Shown here piece by piece: positions 18,173 through 26,818 of a stretch of 64,000 nt of DNA. The stretch comes from Clostridia bacterium (GTDB taxonomy: Bacteria; Bacillota; Clostridia; Oscillospirales; CAG-272): contig JAFVUF010000024.1 of the NCBI GenBank assembly GCA_017502875.1, positions 47,463-111,462 on the forward strand. The letters run 5' to 3'. The first letter of the stretch is position 1. Every line of letters begins with the position of its first letter. A program made the translations under genes and the position numbers. Below the pieces are notes generated by a model. That model had not been told where the DNA came from, searched no databases, and saw only the letters and a program-made list of their open reading frames with translations.

Positions 18173-18740
18173 ATATCAGTCCTTTTTCGATAAGAGCTTT
18201 TACTTTTAAAACCGCCGCCTGTGTTTTTCCGTCCGGGATTTTGTTCTCCAGAATCATGTCAACAGCATCATCTATTGGCATAGCGGTTATATCAAGAAAT
18301 TCGTCCTTATCAAGAGATTGCTCTCCCTTTTTCAATCCGGTTGCAACGTACATATATATTTTTTCACTCAGTATGGCGGGTGAAGGATAGTACATTCCTA
18401 TAAAACGGAGTGAAGAAGCGGTATATCCGGTTTCCTCCGCCAGCTCACGCGCGGCGACTGAAGACGGGTCTGTCTCGCCTTTCTCAATTTTACCTGCCGG
18501 TATTTCAAGGATAATATCGTTAAACGGATAACGGAATTGACGTTCCAAAATTATCTCGTTATTTTCAGTGAGAGGTACTATACAAACCGCCCCGTTGTGA
18601 AGAACGACCTCGCGCTTTGCGCTTGCGCCGTTTGGAAGTGTAATGTCATCGACAACTACGTGCAGAATATTTCCGTTAAAAATTTCTTTTCTTGATACCT
18701 GTTTTTCGGACAGTGTAGAATAAAGCTGTTCGTAATTCAT
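18171..18740 (-). CDS. NUDIX hydrolase, ADP-ribose pyrophosphatase type
   Basis: 189 residues. The NUDIX box runs GKIEKGETDPSSVAARELAE (from 83) followed by ETGY, giving the G-x5-E-x7-RE-x2-EE-x-G metal site. The N-terminal strands (VSRKEIFNGNILHVVVDDI) and the C-terminal DEFLDI segment match ADP-ribose/ADP-sugar pyrophosphatases. Cytoplasmic house-cleaning enzyme. A CAAATAATG start is preceded by GAAAGGCG. Confidence 0.93.
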   Translation of the reverse strand: MNYEQLYSTLSEKQVSRKEIFNGNILHVVVDDITLPNGASAKREVVLHNGAVCIVPLTENNEIILERQFRYPFNDIILEIPAGKIEKGETDPSSVAARELAEETGYTASSLRFIGMYYPSPAILSEKIYMYVATGLKKGEQSLDKDEFLDITAMPIDDAVDMILENKIPDGKTQAAVLKVKALIEKGLI

Positions 18741-18847
18741 TATTTGCGCCTTTCAATTCTTTAGACTGTATTTAGCATTTTTATGTTCAATACCTAATAT
18801 ATTTTACCATATATGGAAAAAAAGTCAATATTTTTTTGCAAAAACTG

Positions 18848-18876
18848 TTGCAAAGTGCAAAAAAGTATGTTATACT
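18848..18876 (+). promoter_or_regulatory. Promoter of the small membrane protein-hslO-murI group
   Basis: TTGCAA (18848-18853), 17-bp spacer, TATACT (18871-18876). A roughly 120-nt leader follows with no recognised element. The 261-bp gap to the NUDIX gene holds nothing else that I see. Confidence 0.65.
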
Positions 18877-19001
18877 TTTCATAGGTTTAGGTGTTTTGAA
18901 CGCACCCGTAACCGTTAAAATTGATTTTACGCGCCAAAAAAGTGTGCTTTTCACTAATTTGGATTATTTATACAGTTTATATTCAGAAAGGAATACCGAA
19001 G

Positions 19002-19319
19002 ATGCAGTTTTTGTCAAAACAGGAATTTTCAGTTCTTTCGGAATCGGAGAAAAGCGATTATTACGAATACCTCATCGAACAAAAGAATGAGGCTCTTACT
19101 GTTTCGCAATTCGAAACTCTTATGATTGAATTTGAAAAACTTAACTATAAGGATTCACTTGAAATGGCGCAGGAGCTTGCGGCTCTTGCTGAAAATCAGC
19201 GCATATCTGACGCGCTTTACGCTAAGGAAAAAAGAAGAAAAGGCGTAATTATTTCACTTTTGGTTATCTGCGGGGTAGTTCTTGTTACCTCTGCGGCTAT
19301 TATAATAGGAATGTTTTAA
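19002..19319 (+). CDS. Small tail-anchored membrane protein, unknown
   Basis: 105 residues from the ATG at 19002 (MQFLSKQEF), chosen because AGAAAGGA precedes it; the longer frame has no ribosome site. The first 75 residues are charged and helical; the last 25 (GVIISLLVICGVVLVTSAAIIIGMF) form one membrane span, so the body should face the cytoplasm. It sits 18 bp before hslO in a probable operon. No family recognised. Confidence 0.65.
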   Translation: MQFLSKQEFSVLSESEKSDYYEYLIEQKNEALTVSQFETLMIEFEKLNYKDSLEMAQELAALAENQRISDALYAKEKRRKGVIISLLVICGVVLVTSAAIIIGMF

Positions 19320-19337
19320 ACGGGGAAAGTTAGTTTA

Positions 19338-20216
19338 ATGGGTAAAATTGTCAGAGCCATAACTGCTGACGGCAGCGCAAGGCTTTTTTTGGAAATCAGT
19401 ACCGATATCGTTCAAAGAGCGCATAATATTCATTCTACCTCCAAGACCGTTACCGCGGTTCTCGGTCGCGCCCTTACCGCAGCCTCCCTTATGGGCTGTA
19501 TGCTTAAGGATAAGAAGGATTCATTAACGCTTCAGTTTAACGGTGATGGGCCTGTTGGCAGCGTGCTTTGTGTCAGCGATTACTGTGGAAACGTAAGAGG
19601 CTGCGTAGGCGACCCTAAGGTAGAGCTGCCGCCTAACGCGCAGGGTAAGCTTGACGTTGGCGGCGCAGTTGGAAAGGGTACGTTCTACGTCGCTAAGGAT
19701 ATGGGCGCAGGCGAGCCTTACGTTGGGCTCTGTAATATAGTTTCGGGAGAGATTGCCGAGGATATTACGCAGTATTTTGTTACCAGTGAGCAGACTCCCA
19801 CTGTCTGCGCTCTTGGTGTCAGGTGTGATACCGAGGCGAACTGTACGTCCGCTGGCGGCTATATTTTGCAGCTTCTGCCGGGCGCTACCGAGGATACTAT
19901 TTCCCGTCTTGAAGAAAATATTGGACTTATTCCGTCTATTTCCAAGGCTGTCGCTATGGAAAAATCGGACGAATTTATAATATCAACGCTTTTCAGAGGG
20001 CTTGAATTCGAAATTTTTGACGAATTTGACACGGAATACCGTTGCTCATGCTCAAGAGAAGGGTATGAAAAGGCGCTTATCAGTCTTGGTAAGGACGAGC
20101 TTAGCGAAATGATAAGCGAGGGTGAGCCTATCGAAATGACCTGCCGATTCTGCGACAATAAGCAGCTATTTAGCGTTGATGAGCTTAAAGCTCTGCTTTC
20201 TCAGTCTGAAAAATAA
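19338..20216 (+). CDS. hslO: Redox-regulated chaperone Hsp33
   Basis: 292 residues. Cytoplasmic holdase activated by oxidation. The N-terminal domain has AITADGSARLFLEIS and the conserved TAASLMGCMLKDKKD and GDGPVGSVLCVSD segments. The C-terminal Zn site is CSCSREG ... CRFC (about 237-239 and 272-275), the CxC...CxxC switch. Probably follows the small membrane protein in one transcript. Confidence 0.95.
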   Translation: MGKIVRAITADGSARLFLEISTDIVQRAHNIHSTSKTVTAVLGRALTAASLMGCMLKDKKDSLTLQFNGDGPVGSVLCVSDYCGNVRGCVGDPKVELPPNAQGKLDVGGAVGKGTFYVAKDMGAGEPYVGLCNIVSGEIAEDITQYFVTSEQTPTVCALGVRCDTEANCTSAGGYILQLLPGATEDTISRLEENIGLIPSISKAVAMEKSDEFIISTLFRGLEFEIFDEFDTEYRCSCSREGYEKALISLGKDELSEMISEGEPIEMTCRFCDNKQLFSVDELKALLSQSEK

Positions 20217-20282
20217 CCGTTATCGGTATAAAATTTGATAAAATGAAATACCTTTTAGTAGTCTTTTAAAGGAAAAACGGGG

Positions 20283-21056
20283 GTGTTTCTTTTGTCATAC
20301 TCAAAACCGATAGGTGTTTTTGACTCAGGACTTGGCGGAATCAGTGTTTTGAGGGCGCTGAGAGTGCTTATGCCGAGCGAAAATTTCGTTTACTTTGCGG
20401 ACAGAAGGAATGCTCCCTACGGCTCACGTCCCGACATTGAAATAATTCATCTTACAAGAAACGGAATTGAGTACCTGAGGCGCCTTGGCTGTAAGGCGGC
20501 AGTAATAGCCTGCAACACCGCAACCTCGGTGGCTGCTGAAATTTTGCGGAAAGAGTATAGCAGCTTTGCTATTATCGGTCTAGAGCCGGCAATTAAGCCC
20601 GCGATAAATAAATACCCCGACGGAAATGTTCTCGTGCTTGCCACTCCAGTTACACTTAATCATAAAAAATTCATAAATCTGCTCTCATCTCTCGATGGAC
20701 ATAACGTGGTCGCGCTTGCCGCGCCTAAGCTGGTTACGTACGTTGAAGGCGATACTGCAAATTCAAGCGGTTGCTTAAAATATCTCAGCTCGCTTTTTGC
20801 CGAATATAACTGCGTTCGCTTTGACGCATGTGTACTCGGCTGCACCCATTTTCCGTTTGCTAAGCATACAATATCCTGCGCGCTCGGGTATTCACCCGAG
20901 TTTTTTGACGGAGCGCAGGGCGCGGCTCATCATTTAAGAGATGTTCTCGCATCTGAAAATATGCTTAATAAGGATAATAAAAACGGCTACATTTTTTGGA
21001 ACGAGTTGTATTCAAACGGATTAAACCGCAAATTGCTTTATGATAAATATAACTAA
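20283..21056 (+). CDS. murI: Glutamate racemase
   Basis: 257 residues. Makes D-glutamate for peptidoglycan. FDSGLGGISVLRAL at 13-26, NAPYGSR, the first catalytic Cys in AVIACNTATS and the second in VLGCTHFPF. The start is uncertain: GTG at 20283 or TTG at 20292 (MSYSKPIGVFDSG); the second gives a more typical N-terminus. The frame ends with a C-terminal tail about 20 residues longer than the core. Confidence 0.93.
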   Translation: MFLLSYSKPIGVFDSGLGGISVLRALRVLMPSENFVYFADRRNAPYGSRPDIEIIHLTRNGIEYLRRLGCKAAVIACNTATSVAAEILRKEYSSFAIIGLEPAIKPAINKYPDGNVLVLATPVTLNHKKFINLLSSLDGHNVVALAAPKLVTYVEGDTANSSGCLKYLSSLFAEYNCVRFDACVLGCTHFPFAKHTISCALGYSPEFFDGAQGAAHHLRDVLASENMLNKDNKNGYIFWNELYSNGLNRKLLYDKYN

Positions 21057-21058
21057 TT

Positions 21059-22099
21059 ATGACTATTAATAAATTAAAAAACACAATAGATAACAATAAT
21101 AAGCTTTTAAGACTGTATAGCGTCTACCTTAACGAATATTCTGAAATGATAACGAAAGAACTTGTCCAAGATATTGTAAATGACTGCGGAGTTGATGAAA
21201 AAACCGCCTTTGTTTCACTGCTCAGCGCTATGCTCGGTCTTGATACAGTTGATAATAGGGACGACGTACTTTTTGAAAGAGAATATATTGCGCCCTCGGT
21301 TACTCAGCTTTCTAACGAGAAATATCTTTCTGACCCATATCTTGTTAACATAAAAATACCGAGAGCGAGGCTTGGTAGCTGGGAGCTAACAAGCGCCCGT
21401 TATCAAAGCTACGAGGGCTTAATCTGGAATGATATTCAGGTGTATAAGGATTTAAAGGAAATACCGAGCCTTGCCTTCTTTTCCGAGCCGTTTGAATTTC
21501 CCTGCGTAACAGAAAACGGACGTGAATGGATGGCAATTAAGCCTAATGAGATAGAAACCATGAGGTTGCCTATTGAAAAAGCTCACGGCAACGTAGTTAC
21601 GCTTGGACTTGGAATGGGATATTTTACCTATATGGTTAGCGAGAAGCAGGACGTATCGAGTGTTACCGTAATTGAGCGAGATGAAAACGTCATAGAGCTT
21701 TTTAAAGCATTTATTCATCCGCAATTTAAGAATAAGGATAAGATTAGAATAATAAATTGCGACGCCTTTGACTATCTTGATACCTTAAACGCGCTTTCAA
21801 GCGTTGATTATTTATTTGCGGACATATGGCACGATGCTTCTGACGGCTTTCCATTGTATTTGAGGATTAAAAAGTATGAGGAACGGCTAAGAAACATTCG
21901 TTTTGAGTATTGGATAGAGGAAATGTTGCTTTCACAGCTCAGATCTATGCTGTTTTCTACCGCATACGGACAGTTAAAGGCTGGGGAGCGTTTAACTGTA
22001 CTTGGGAAAGTGATACAGAGCGAGGACGACCTTTGTGAGATGCTTTCCAGCGATAATTTAAAAATCCTCGCAAGTAAGCTAAGAAAGGCAGAGAACTAA
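21059..22099 (+). CDS. Uncharacterised class I SAM-dependent methyltransferase-like protein
   Basis: 346 residues. Central Rossmann features: motif I VVTLGLGMGYFTYMV (about 179-193), acidic motif II VTVIERDENVIELF, IRIINCDAFDYLD, and VDYLFADIWHD as motif IV. The N-terminal roughly 150 residues are helical and unmatched. Spermidine-synthase-like folds look similar, but no substrate motif is seen. It starts 3 bp after murI, so it is co-transcribed with it. No assigned role. Confidence 0.7.
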   Translation: MTINKLKNTIDNNNKLLRLYSVYLNEYSEMITKELVQDIVNDCGVDEKTAFVSLLSAMLGLDTVDNRDDVLFEREYIAPSVTQLSNEKYLSDPYLVNIKIPRARLGSWELTSARYQSYEGLIWNDIQVYKDLKEIPSLAFFSEPFEFPCVTENGREWMAIKPNEIETMRLPIEKAHGNVVTLGLGMGYFTYMVSEKQDVSSVTVIERDENVIELFKAFIHPQFKNKDKIRIINCDAFDYLDTLNALSSVDYLFADIWHDASDGFPLYLRIKKYEERLRNIRFEYWIEEMLLSQLRSMLFSTAYGQLKAGERLTVLGKVIQSEDDLCEMLSSDNLKILASKLRKAEN

Positions 22100-22103
22100 A
22101 AAC

Positions 22104-22138
22104 AAAAGACCTTTTCGTTTTGAAAAGGTCTTTTTTTA
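22104..22138 (+). terminator. Terminator after the methyltransferase-like gene
   Basis: AAAAGACCTTTTC-GTTTT-GAAAAGGTCTTTT hairpin followed by a run of T. Confidence 0.95.
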
Positions 22139-22147
22139 CGAAAAGTA

Positions 22148-22176
22148 TTTACAAAATTAAAAATAGGTGGTATAAT
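22148..22176 (+). promoter_or_regulatory. Promoter of a structured leader RNA
   Basis: TTTACA (22148-22153), 17-bp spacer, TATAAT (22171-22176), just after the preceding terminator. Transcription should begin near 22183. Confidence 0.8.
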
Positions 22177-22182
22177 GTACTC

Positions 22183-22378
22183 GCGACATAAATGAATAAG
22201 TAACCGTCTTACGAATAGATCAAGGCAGAAGTGTGCATTTTTATTATTGGTAAAAATGCAGGCTCTCTTTTTCGTGCGCTTTTTCTCTTAGGAGCATTGG
22301 GTTTAGAAAACATTTGTGTCGCAGCAAATGGAGCTACACATTTTTCGTGCGTAGCTTCGGCTGCGCATTTTTTTTATT
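22183..22378 (+). ncRNA. Structured leader or small RNA of unknown class
   Basis: About 195 nt between its own promoter and a T run. Hairpins seen: GCATTTTT...AAAAATGC (about 22237-22264), CATTTG...CAAATG (22310-22329), and a terminator GCGTAGC-TTCG-GCTGCGC followed by eight T (22351-22378). The terminator's 5' arm can pair instead with an upstream AGCTAC, and its 3' arm with an upstream CGCAGC, so alternative folds exist. This could be an attenuator for the downstream gene or a free sRNA. I do not recognise an Rfam class. Confidence 0.5.
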
Positions 22379-22396
22379 AGAAAGGAGGAGGGTTTT

Positions 22397-22726
22397 ATGG
22401 AGATTCTTGCAAAAATTAATTACAATGAATTCTATGATGTAATATCTAGATTGGAATACGAGAACGAGGAAATTATTTTTTCTACTAAATCCAAATGGCT
22501 ACGAGTATTTTTTGGTGTTGTAGGAGAGGCATTAGCAAGTTATAAAGAAAGTTTTCGTATAAAACTATCTGATATCGAATCAATTACATTGGGTAGTAGT
22601 TTCACTAAAAAAAGAGTATATGTAATTAAGTTATTTAATGGTGAATTTTGTAGTATTGTTTTTAAATCCCAAAATGAAGCGACAATAAATCTAATGGCAA
22701 TATTAGATAAAAAGGTGGTGGTTTAG
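22397..22726 (+). CDS. Small PH-like domain protein, unknown
   Basis: 109 residues. The alternating strand pattern (EIIFSTKSKWLRVFF, SFRIKLSDIESITLG, RVYVIKLFNGEFCSIVFKS) and a final helix resemble bacterial PH-like/GRAM-like domains. AAAGGAGGAGGG is a very strong ribosome site. The gene is markedly AT-richer than its neighbours, which suggests acquisition. It lies directly behind the structured leader. Confidence 0.6.
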   Translation: MEILAKINYNEFYDVISRLEYENEEIIFSTKSKWLRVFFGVVGEALASYKESFRIKLSDIESITLGSSFTKKRVYVIKLFNGEFCSIVFKSQNEATINLMAILDKKVVV

Positions 22727-22906
22727 TTGAGCGATTATAAAAAATTATTAATTTCTTCGATCGCCTTGTTTATTGCTGCAATTTTAAAGGGTATAGCTCC
22801 AATGATATTAGAATTGAGTTTTGATTTTGTTGGTTTTATATCAATAGCAATTATCTCCTTGATTGTTTGTTTGTTAGGAGTAATAAAATATTACAAAAGC
22901 AAATGA
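22727..22906 (+). CDS. Small two-span membrane protein, unknown
   Basis: 59 residues from a TTG directly after the preceding stop codon (MSDYKKLLISSIALFIAAIL...). Two hydrophobic spans: about 8-28 and 34-53. AAAGGTGGTGG upstream can serve as ribosome site. AT-rich like its partner. Likely a two-gene unit with the PH-like protein; the start codon and coupling are inferred. Confidence 0.55.
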   Translation: MSDYKKLLISSIALFIAAILKGIAPMILELSFDFVGFISIAIISLIVCLLGVIKYYKSK

Positions 22907-22920
22907 ATAATTACATATTA

Positions 22921-22955
22921 AAAATCCCGACGGTTTTATCCGTCGGGATTTTGCT
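22921..22955 (+). terminator. Terminator after the small AT-rich gene pair
   Basis: Perfect 13-bp stem AAAATCCCGACGG / CCGTCGGGATTTT (22921-22933 and 22940-22952) with a T-rich right arm; flanking symmetry makes it potentially bidirectional. Confidence 0.9.
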
Positions 22956-23047
22956 TAGCAAATATTTAATTCAAGCTCTTGCCGTATGCAGTTAGCATTG
23001 CGGAAGAATCATTATCAAAAATCCGCAGAGAGTTTAATTTTTGCTCC

Positions 23048-23115
23048 GGGCGGGAGGGCAGTAAGAGAAGTCTTTGCCAAGCTTTCTTCAGAAAGCGGGG
23101 CGGGAGGGCAGTAAG
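23048..23115 (+). repeat. Two 18-bp direct repeats downstream of hydA
   Basis: GGGCGGGAGGGCAGTAAG occurs at 23048-23065 and 23098-23115, a 50-bp period, with weaker similarity in the following bases. A perfect hairpin GCTTTC-TTCA-GAAAGC lies between them (23081-23096). It lies in the gap beyond the hydA stop; the copies may belong to the 3' end of the hyd transcript. Nothing else is seen in 22956-23158. Confidence 0.8.
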
Positions 23116-23158
23116 CGGTGTCTCCGTTGCGACTTAAAAATTCACGGAGATATTAAAA

Positions 23159-24907
23159 TTAGCAGTAGTACTTATCCTTCTGAGAATAAGTGGTGTGGAG
23201 AAGCTTGTGAGCCTTGTGGCCGCCTACCTCACCGAGATAGGTGTCGTAGAGAGCCTTAATTGCGGGGTTCTCGTGAGACTTACGGAGAGCCTTGCCTGCG
23301 TCCTCGTTGTAAAGAGCCTGAGCGCGAACCTTTTTAAGGTCAACGTACTGCAGGTCCTTAGAAGATACGATAGGCTGGCCGCCACCCGTTACGCATCCGC
23401 CGGGACAGCACATAACCTCGATAAAGTGGTAGTTCTTCTCACCGTTCTTAACAGCCTCAAGAACCTTCTTAGCATTTGCGGTGCCGTGTGCAACTGCCAC
23501 GTTGACAACGGTTCCGTTAAGGTCGATAGAAGCTTCCTTAACTCCCTCGGTTCCTCTGACTACGTCGAACTCAACCTTGTCAAGCTCCTTGCCGGTTACC
23601 TTAGCGTAAACGGTACGGAGAGCAGCCTCCATAACGCCTCCGGTTGCTCCGAAGATGTCAGCGGCGCCCGTGGACTCGCCGAGCATAGCGTCAAAGCCCT
23701 CGTCGGGAAGCTTAGCAAAGTCTATGCCCGCCTGCTTTATCATTCTCGCAAGCTCACGTACGGTAAGAACGTAGTCTACGTCCTGCATACCGTTATTTGA
23801 AAGCTCAGGACGCGCAGCCTCGTACTTCTTAGCGGTACAGGGCATTACAGATACAACCACGATAGACTTGGGGTCAATTCCCATCTTCTCAGCGAAGTAG
23901 CTCTTAACCATAGCGCCCTCCATCTCGTGAGGAGACTTGCAGGAGGAAAGGTTAGGAATGAACTCGGGGAAGAACTTTTCGCAGTAGGAAATCCATCCGG
24001 GAGAGCAGGAAGTAATCATCGGGAGCGCTCCACCCTTGGTAAGACGCTCAATAAGCTCGTTTCCTTCTTCCATAATGGTAAGGTCGGCGCCGAAGTTGGT
24101 GTCGAATACTTTGTCAAAGCCGAGACGGCGCAGAGCAGCTGCAAGCTTACCCGTCTGAGCAACGCCCATAGGAAGACCGAATTCTTCACCAATGGAGGCT
24201 CTGACAGCGGGAGCAGGCTGAACAACAACGTACTTATCGGGATTACCGATAGCAGCCCAAACGTCGTCAATAGACTCTCTTTCACGGAGAGCGCCGACAG
24301 GACAAGCAACGATACACTGACCGCAGTTTACGCAGGGAGTCTGAGCAAGAGAGAAGTCGAAGATAGGACCTATCTTGGTCTTAAAGCCTCTCTTAGAGAC
24401 GCCGATTGCGCCAATCTGCTGAACGTCGTTACAAGCGGCGATACAGCGGCGGCAGTTAATACACTTGGAATTGTCTCTGATAACACAGGGGGATACCTCG
24501 TCAACGTAGGTTTCCTTCTTTGCGCCGTCAAAGGGGTACTCCTTAACGCCGTACTCGCGGCACAGAGCCTGAAGCTCGCAGTTCTCAGAGCGTACGCAAG
24601 AGGTACACTCTCTGTTGTGAGAAGCAAGAAGCAGCTCAAGGTTTACTCTGCGCTGCTCACGAAGCGCGGGGGTGTTGGTTCTTACGACCATTCCCTCGGC
24701 AACGGGCATAACGCAAGCTGCGGGAAGACCTCTCTGCTTTTCAATCTCAACGAGGCAGAGACGGCAGGCGCCTATCTGCTGAACGTCCTTTAAGTAGCAG
24801 AGGGTGGGGATATTGATGTGAGCAGCTCTTGCTGCTTCAAGAACGGTGGAGCCTTCGGGAACGGAGACCGCAACGCCGTCAATAGTTAAGTTAATCATGT
24901 TTTCCAT
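23159..24907 (-). CDS. hydA: [FeFe] hydrogenase catalytic subunit (HydA, electron-bifurcating type)
   Basis: 582 residues. Domain order: [2Fe-2S] plant-type ferredoxin domain (Cys at 37, 48, 51, 65), His/Cys-ligated cluster (H97, C101, C104, C110), two [4Fe-4S] sites (CINCRRCIAAC at 149-159; CVNCGQCIVAC at 192-202), then the H-cluster domain with TSCSPGW (299-305), MPCTAKKYE (355-363) and EVMCCPGGC (497-505). This is the layout of NAD-dependent group A hydrogenases. With HydB and HydC it couples H2 formation to NADH and reduced ferredoxin. GAAAGGAG precedes the start. The C-terminal roughly 60 residues resemble the Fe-hyd small-subunit tail. Confidence 0.96.
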   Translation of the reverse strand: MENMINLTIDGVAVSVPEGSTVLEAARAAHINIPTLCYLKDVQQIGACRLCLVEIEKQRGLPAACVMPVAEGMVVRTNTPALREQRRVNLELLLASHNRECTSCVRSENCELQALCREYGVKEYPFDGAKKETYVDEVSPCVIRDNSKCINCRRCIAACNDVQQIGAIGVSKRGFKTKIGPIFDFSLAQTPCVNCGQCIVACPVGALRERESIDDVWAAIGNPDKYVVVQPAPAVRASIGEEFGLPMGVAQTGKLAAALRRLGFDKVFDTNFGADLTIMEEGNELIERLTKGGALPMITSCSPGWISYCEKFFPEFIPNLSSCKSPHEMEGAMVKSYFAEKMGIDPKSIVVVSVMPCTAKKYEAARPELSNNGMQDVDYVLTVRELARMIKQAGIDFAKLPDEGFDAMLGESTGAADIFGATGGVMEAALRTVYAKVTGKELDKVEFDVVRGTEGVKEASIDLNGTVVNVAVAHGTANAKKVLEAVKNGEKNYHFIEVMCCPGGCVTGGGQPIVSSKDLQYVDLKKVRAQALYNEDAGKALRKSHENPAIKALYDTYLGEVGGHKAHKLLHTTYSQKDKYYC

Positions 24908-24925
24908 TTCTCGATAACTCCTTTC

Positions 24926-26803
24926 TTATTTCTTGTAAATCGCGCCGAACTTACAGGACGAGATACATACGCCGCACTTTATGCACTTGCTCTGGTCAAT
25001 GACGAAGGGACTCTTGATCTGACCGCTGATAGCGCCGACAGGACACTTCTTGGAGCAGAGCGAGCAGCCCTTACACTTATCGGGATCGATAACGACCTGG
25101 AGAAGATTCTTACAGCAGCCCGCGGGGCAGCGCTTCTCGTAAACGTGCGCCTCATACTCATCACGGAAGTAGCGGAGAGTAGAGAGAACGGGGTTAGGAG
25201 CAGTCTGACCGAGACCGCAGAGGGAAGAAGTCTTGATGGTGTTTGCAAGCTCCTCAAGCTTCTCAATATCGCCGTCCTCACCCTTACCGTCGGTGATCTT
25301 AGTGAGTATCTCAAGCATTCTCTTAGTACCCTCACGGCAGGGCGTACACTTACCGCAGGACTCGTCAACGGTGAACTCAAGGAAGAACTTGGCGATGTCA
25401 ACCATACAGTTGTCCTCGTCCATAACTATAAGTCCGCCGGAGCCCATCATGGAGCCGATAGCCATAAGAGAATCGTAGTCAACGGGAGTGTCAAGCAGAG
25501 AAGCGGGGATACAGCCTCCGGAAGGACCTCCGGTCTGAGCCGCCTTGAACTTCTTGCCATTCGGGATACCGCCACCGATATCGAAGATGATCTCGCGTAC
25601 GGTGGTTCCCATAGGAACCTCAACAAGACCGGTATTGACGATCTTACCGCCGAGCGCGAATACCTTAGTACCCTTGGACTTTTCGGTACCGATGCTCTTG
25701 AACCATTCTGCGCCGTTAAGGATTATCTGAGGAATGTTTGCGTAGGTCTCAACGTTGTTGAGAACGGTAGGCTTACCAAATACACCCTTTACAGCCGGGA
25801 AAGGCGGACGGGGTCTGGGCTCACCTCTGTGGCCCTCAATAGAGGTCATAAGAGCAGTTTCCTCACCGCAAACGAATGCGCCTGCTCCTAGACGGATTTC
25901 CATATCGAAATCAAAGCCGCTTCCGAAGATGTTCTTTCCGAGAAGTCCCATCTTTCTTGCTTCATTGATAGCGATAGTAAGACGCTTAACAGCTATCGGG
26001 TACTCAGCTCTTACGTAAACGTAGCCCTGATCAGCGCCGATAACGTAGCCGGCTATTGCCATAGCCTCGATAAGAGAGTGCGGGTCGCCTTCAAGAACGG
26101 AACGATCCATGAAAGCTCCGGGGTCGCCCTCATCACCGTTACAGCAAACGTACTTTTTAACGTTGCCGCGGTTACCGGAAGCGAACTTCCATTTAAGACC
26201 CGTAGGGAAGCCCGCGCCTCCGCGTCCGCGGAGACCGGAATCGAGCATTACATCGATTACCTGCTCGGGAGTCATTTCATTAACTACCTTGGCAAGAGCC
26301 TGGTAGCCGTCAAACGCTATGTAGTCCTCGATCTTTTCGGGGTCAACTACACCGCAGTTACGGAGAGCGACACGGTTCTGCTTCTTGTAGAACTGCATAT
26401 CGGAAAGCTTTTCCTTAACCTCACCTGTGGTCTTCTCGTGATAAACGAGGTCGTCGATAACATTACCGCCGATGATATGCTCCTCAACGATTCTCTTAAC
26501 GTTCTCGATAGAACACTGAGCATAGAAAACGCCTTCGGGGTATACGATAACAATAGGTCCAAGCTCGCAAAGTCCGAAGCAACCGGTACGTACGATCTGT
26601 ACCTCGTTATCAATTCCGTGCGCCTTAATCTGAGCATAGAACTCATCTATAAGCTTGTTGGAGCCAGAGGAAGTACAGCCTGTACCTCCGCAAATGAGAA
26701 CCTGGTGCTTATAAACGGTCTCGTTCTCAACCGTGTGTGTATGACGCATACTGATCTGAGGGAGAGTCTCAGCTTTTATTCTTTTAAGTTCTTCTAAGGT
26801 CAT
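24926..26803 (-). CDS. hydB: NADH-binding subunit of bifurcating hydrogenase (NuoF-like)
   Basis: 625 residues. An N-terminal thioredoxin-like [2Fe-2S] domain (ICGGTGCTSSGS) is followed by the NuoF core: GRGGAGFPTGLKW for NADH, GAGAFVCGEETALMTSIEG for FMN, and CGKCTPCREG for a [4Fe-4S] cluster. Two more [4Fe-4S] motifs close the protein (CKGCSLCSKKCP, CIKCGVCISSCKF). Oxidises NADH and passes electrons to HydA. GGAGGAAGATAAG precedes the ATG. Middle gene of hydC-hydB-hydA. Confidence 0.96.
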   Translation of the reverse strand: MTLEELKRIKAETLPQISMRHTHTVENETVYKHQVLICGGTGCTSSGSNKLIDEFYAQIKAHGIDNEVQIVRTGCFGLCELGPIVIVYPEGVFYAQCSIENVKRIVEEHIIGGNVIDDLVYHEKTTGEVKEKLSDMQFYKKQNRVALRNCGVVDPEKIEDYIAFDGYQALAKVVNEMTPEQVIDVMLDSGLRGRGGAGFPTGLKWKFASGNRGNVKKYVCCNGDEGDPGAFMDRSVLEGDPHSLIEAMAIAGYVIGADQGYVYVRAEYPIAVKRLTIAINEARKMGLLGKNIFGSGFDFDMEIRLGAGAFVCGEETALMTSIEGHRGEPRPRPPFPAVKGVFGKPTVLNNVETYANIPQIILNGAEWFKSIGTEKSKGTKVFALGGKIVNTGLVEVPMGTTVREIIFDIGGGIPNGKKFKAAQTGGPSGGCIPASLLDTPVDYDSLMAIGSMMGSGGLIVMDEDNCMVDIAKFFLEFTVDESCGKCTPCREGTKRMLEILTKITDGKGEDGDIEKLEELANTIKTSSLCGLGQTAPNPVLSTLRYFRDEYEAHVYEKRCPAGCCKNLLQVVIDPDKCKGCSLCSKKCPVGAISGQIKSPFVIDQSKCIKCGVCISSCKFGAIYKK

Positions 26804-26818
26804 CTTATCTTCCTCCTA

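Noticed and set aside
22224-22236. CAAGGCAGA-like sequence suggesting SRP RNA
   Set aside because: The GGAAG/AGCA tetraloop region and long stem of SRP RNA are missing.
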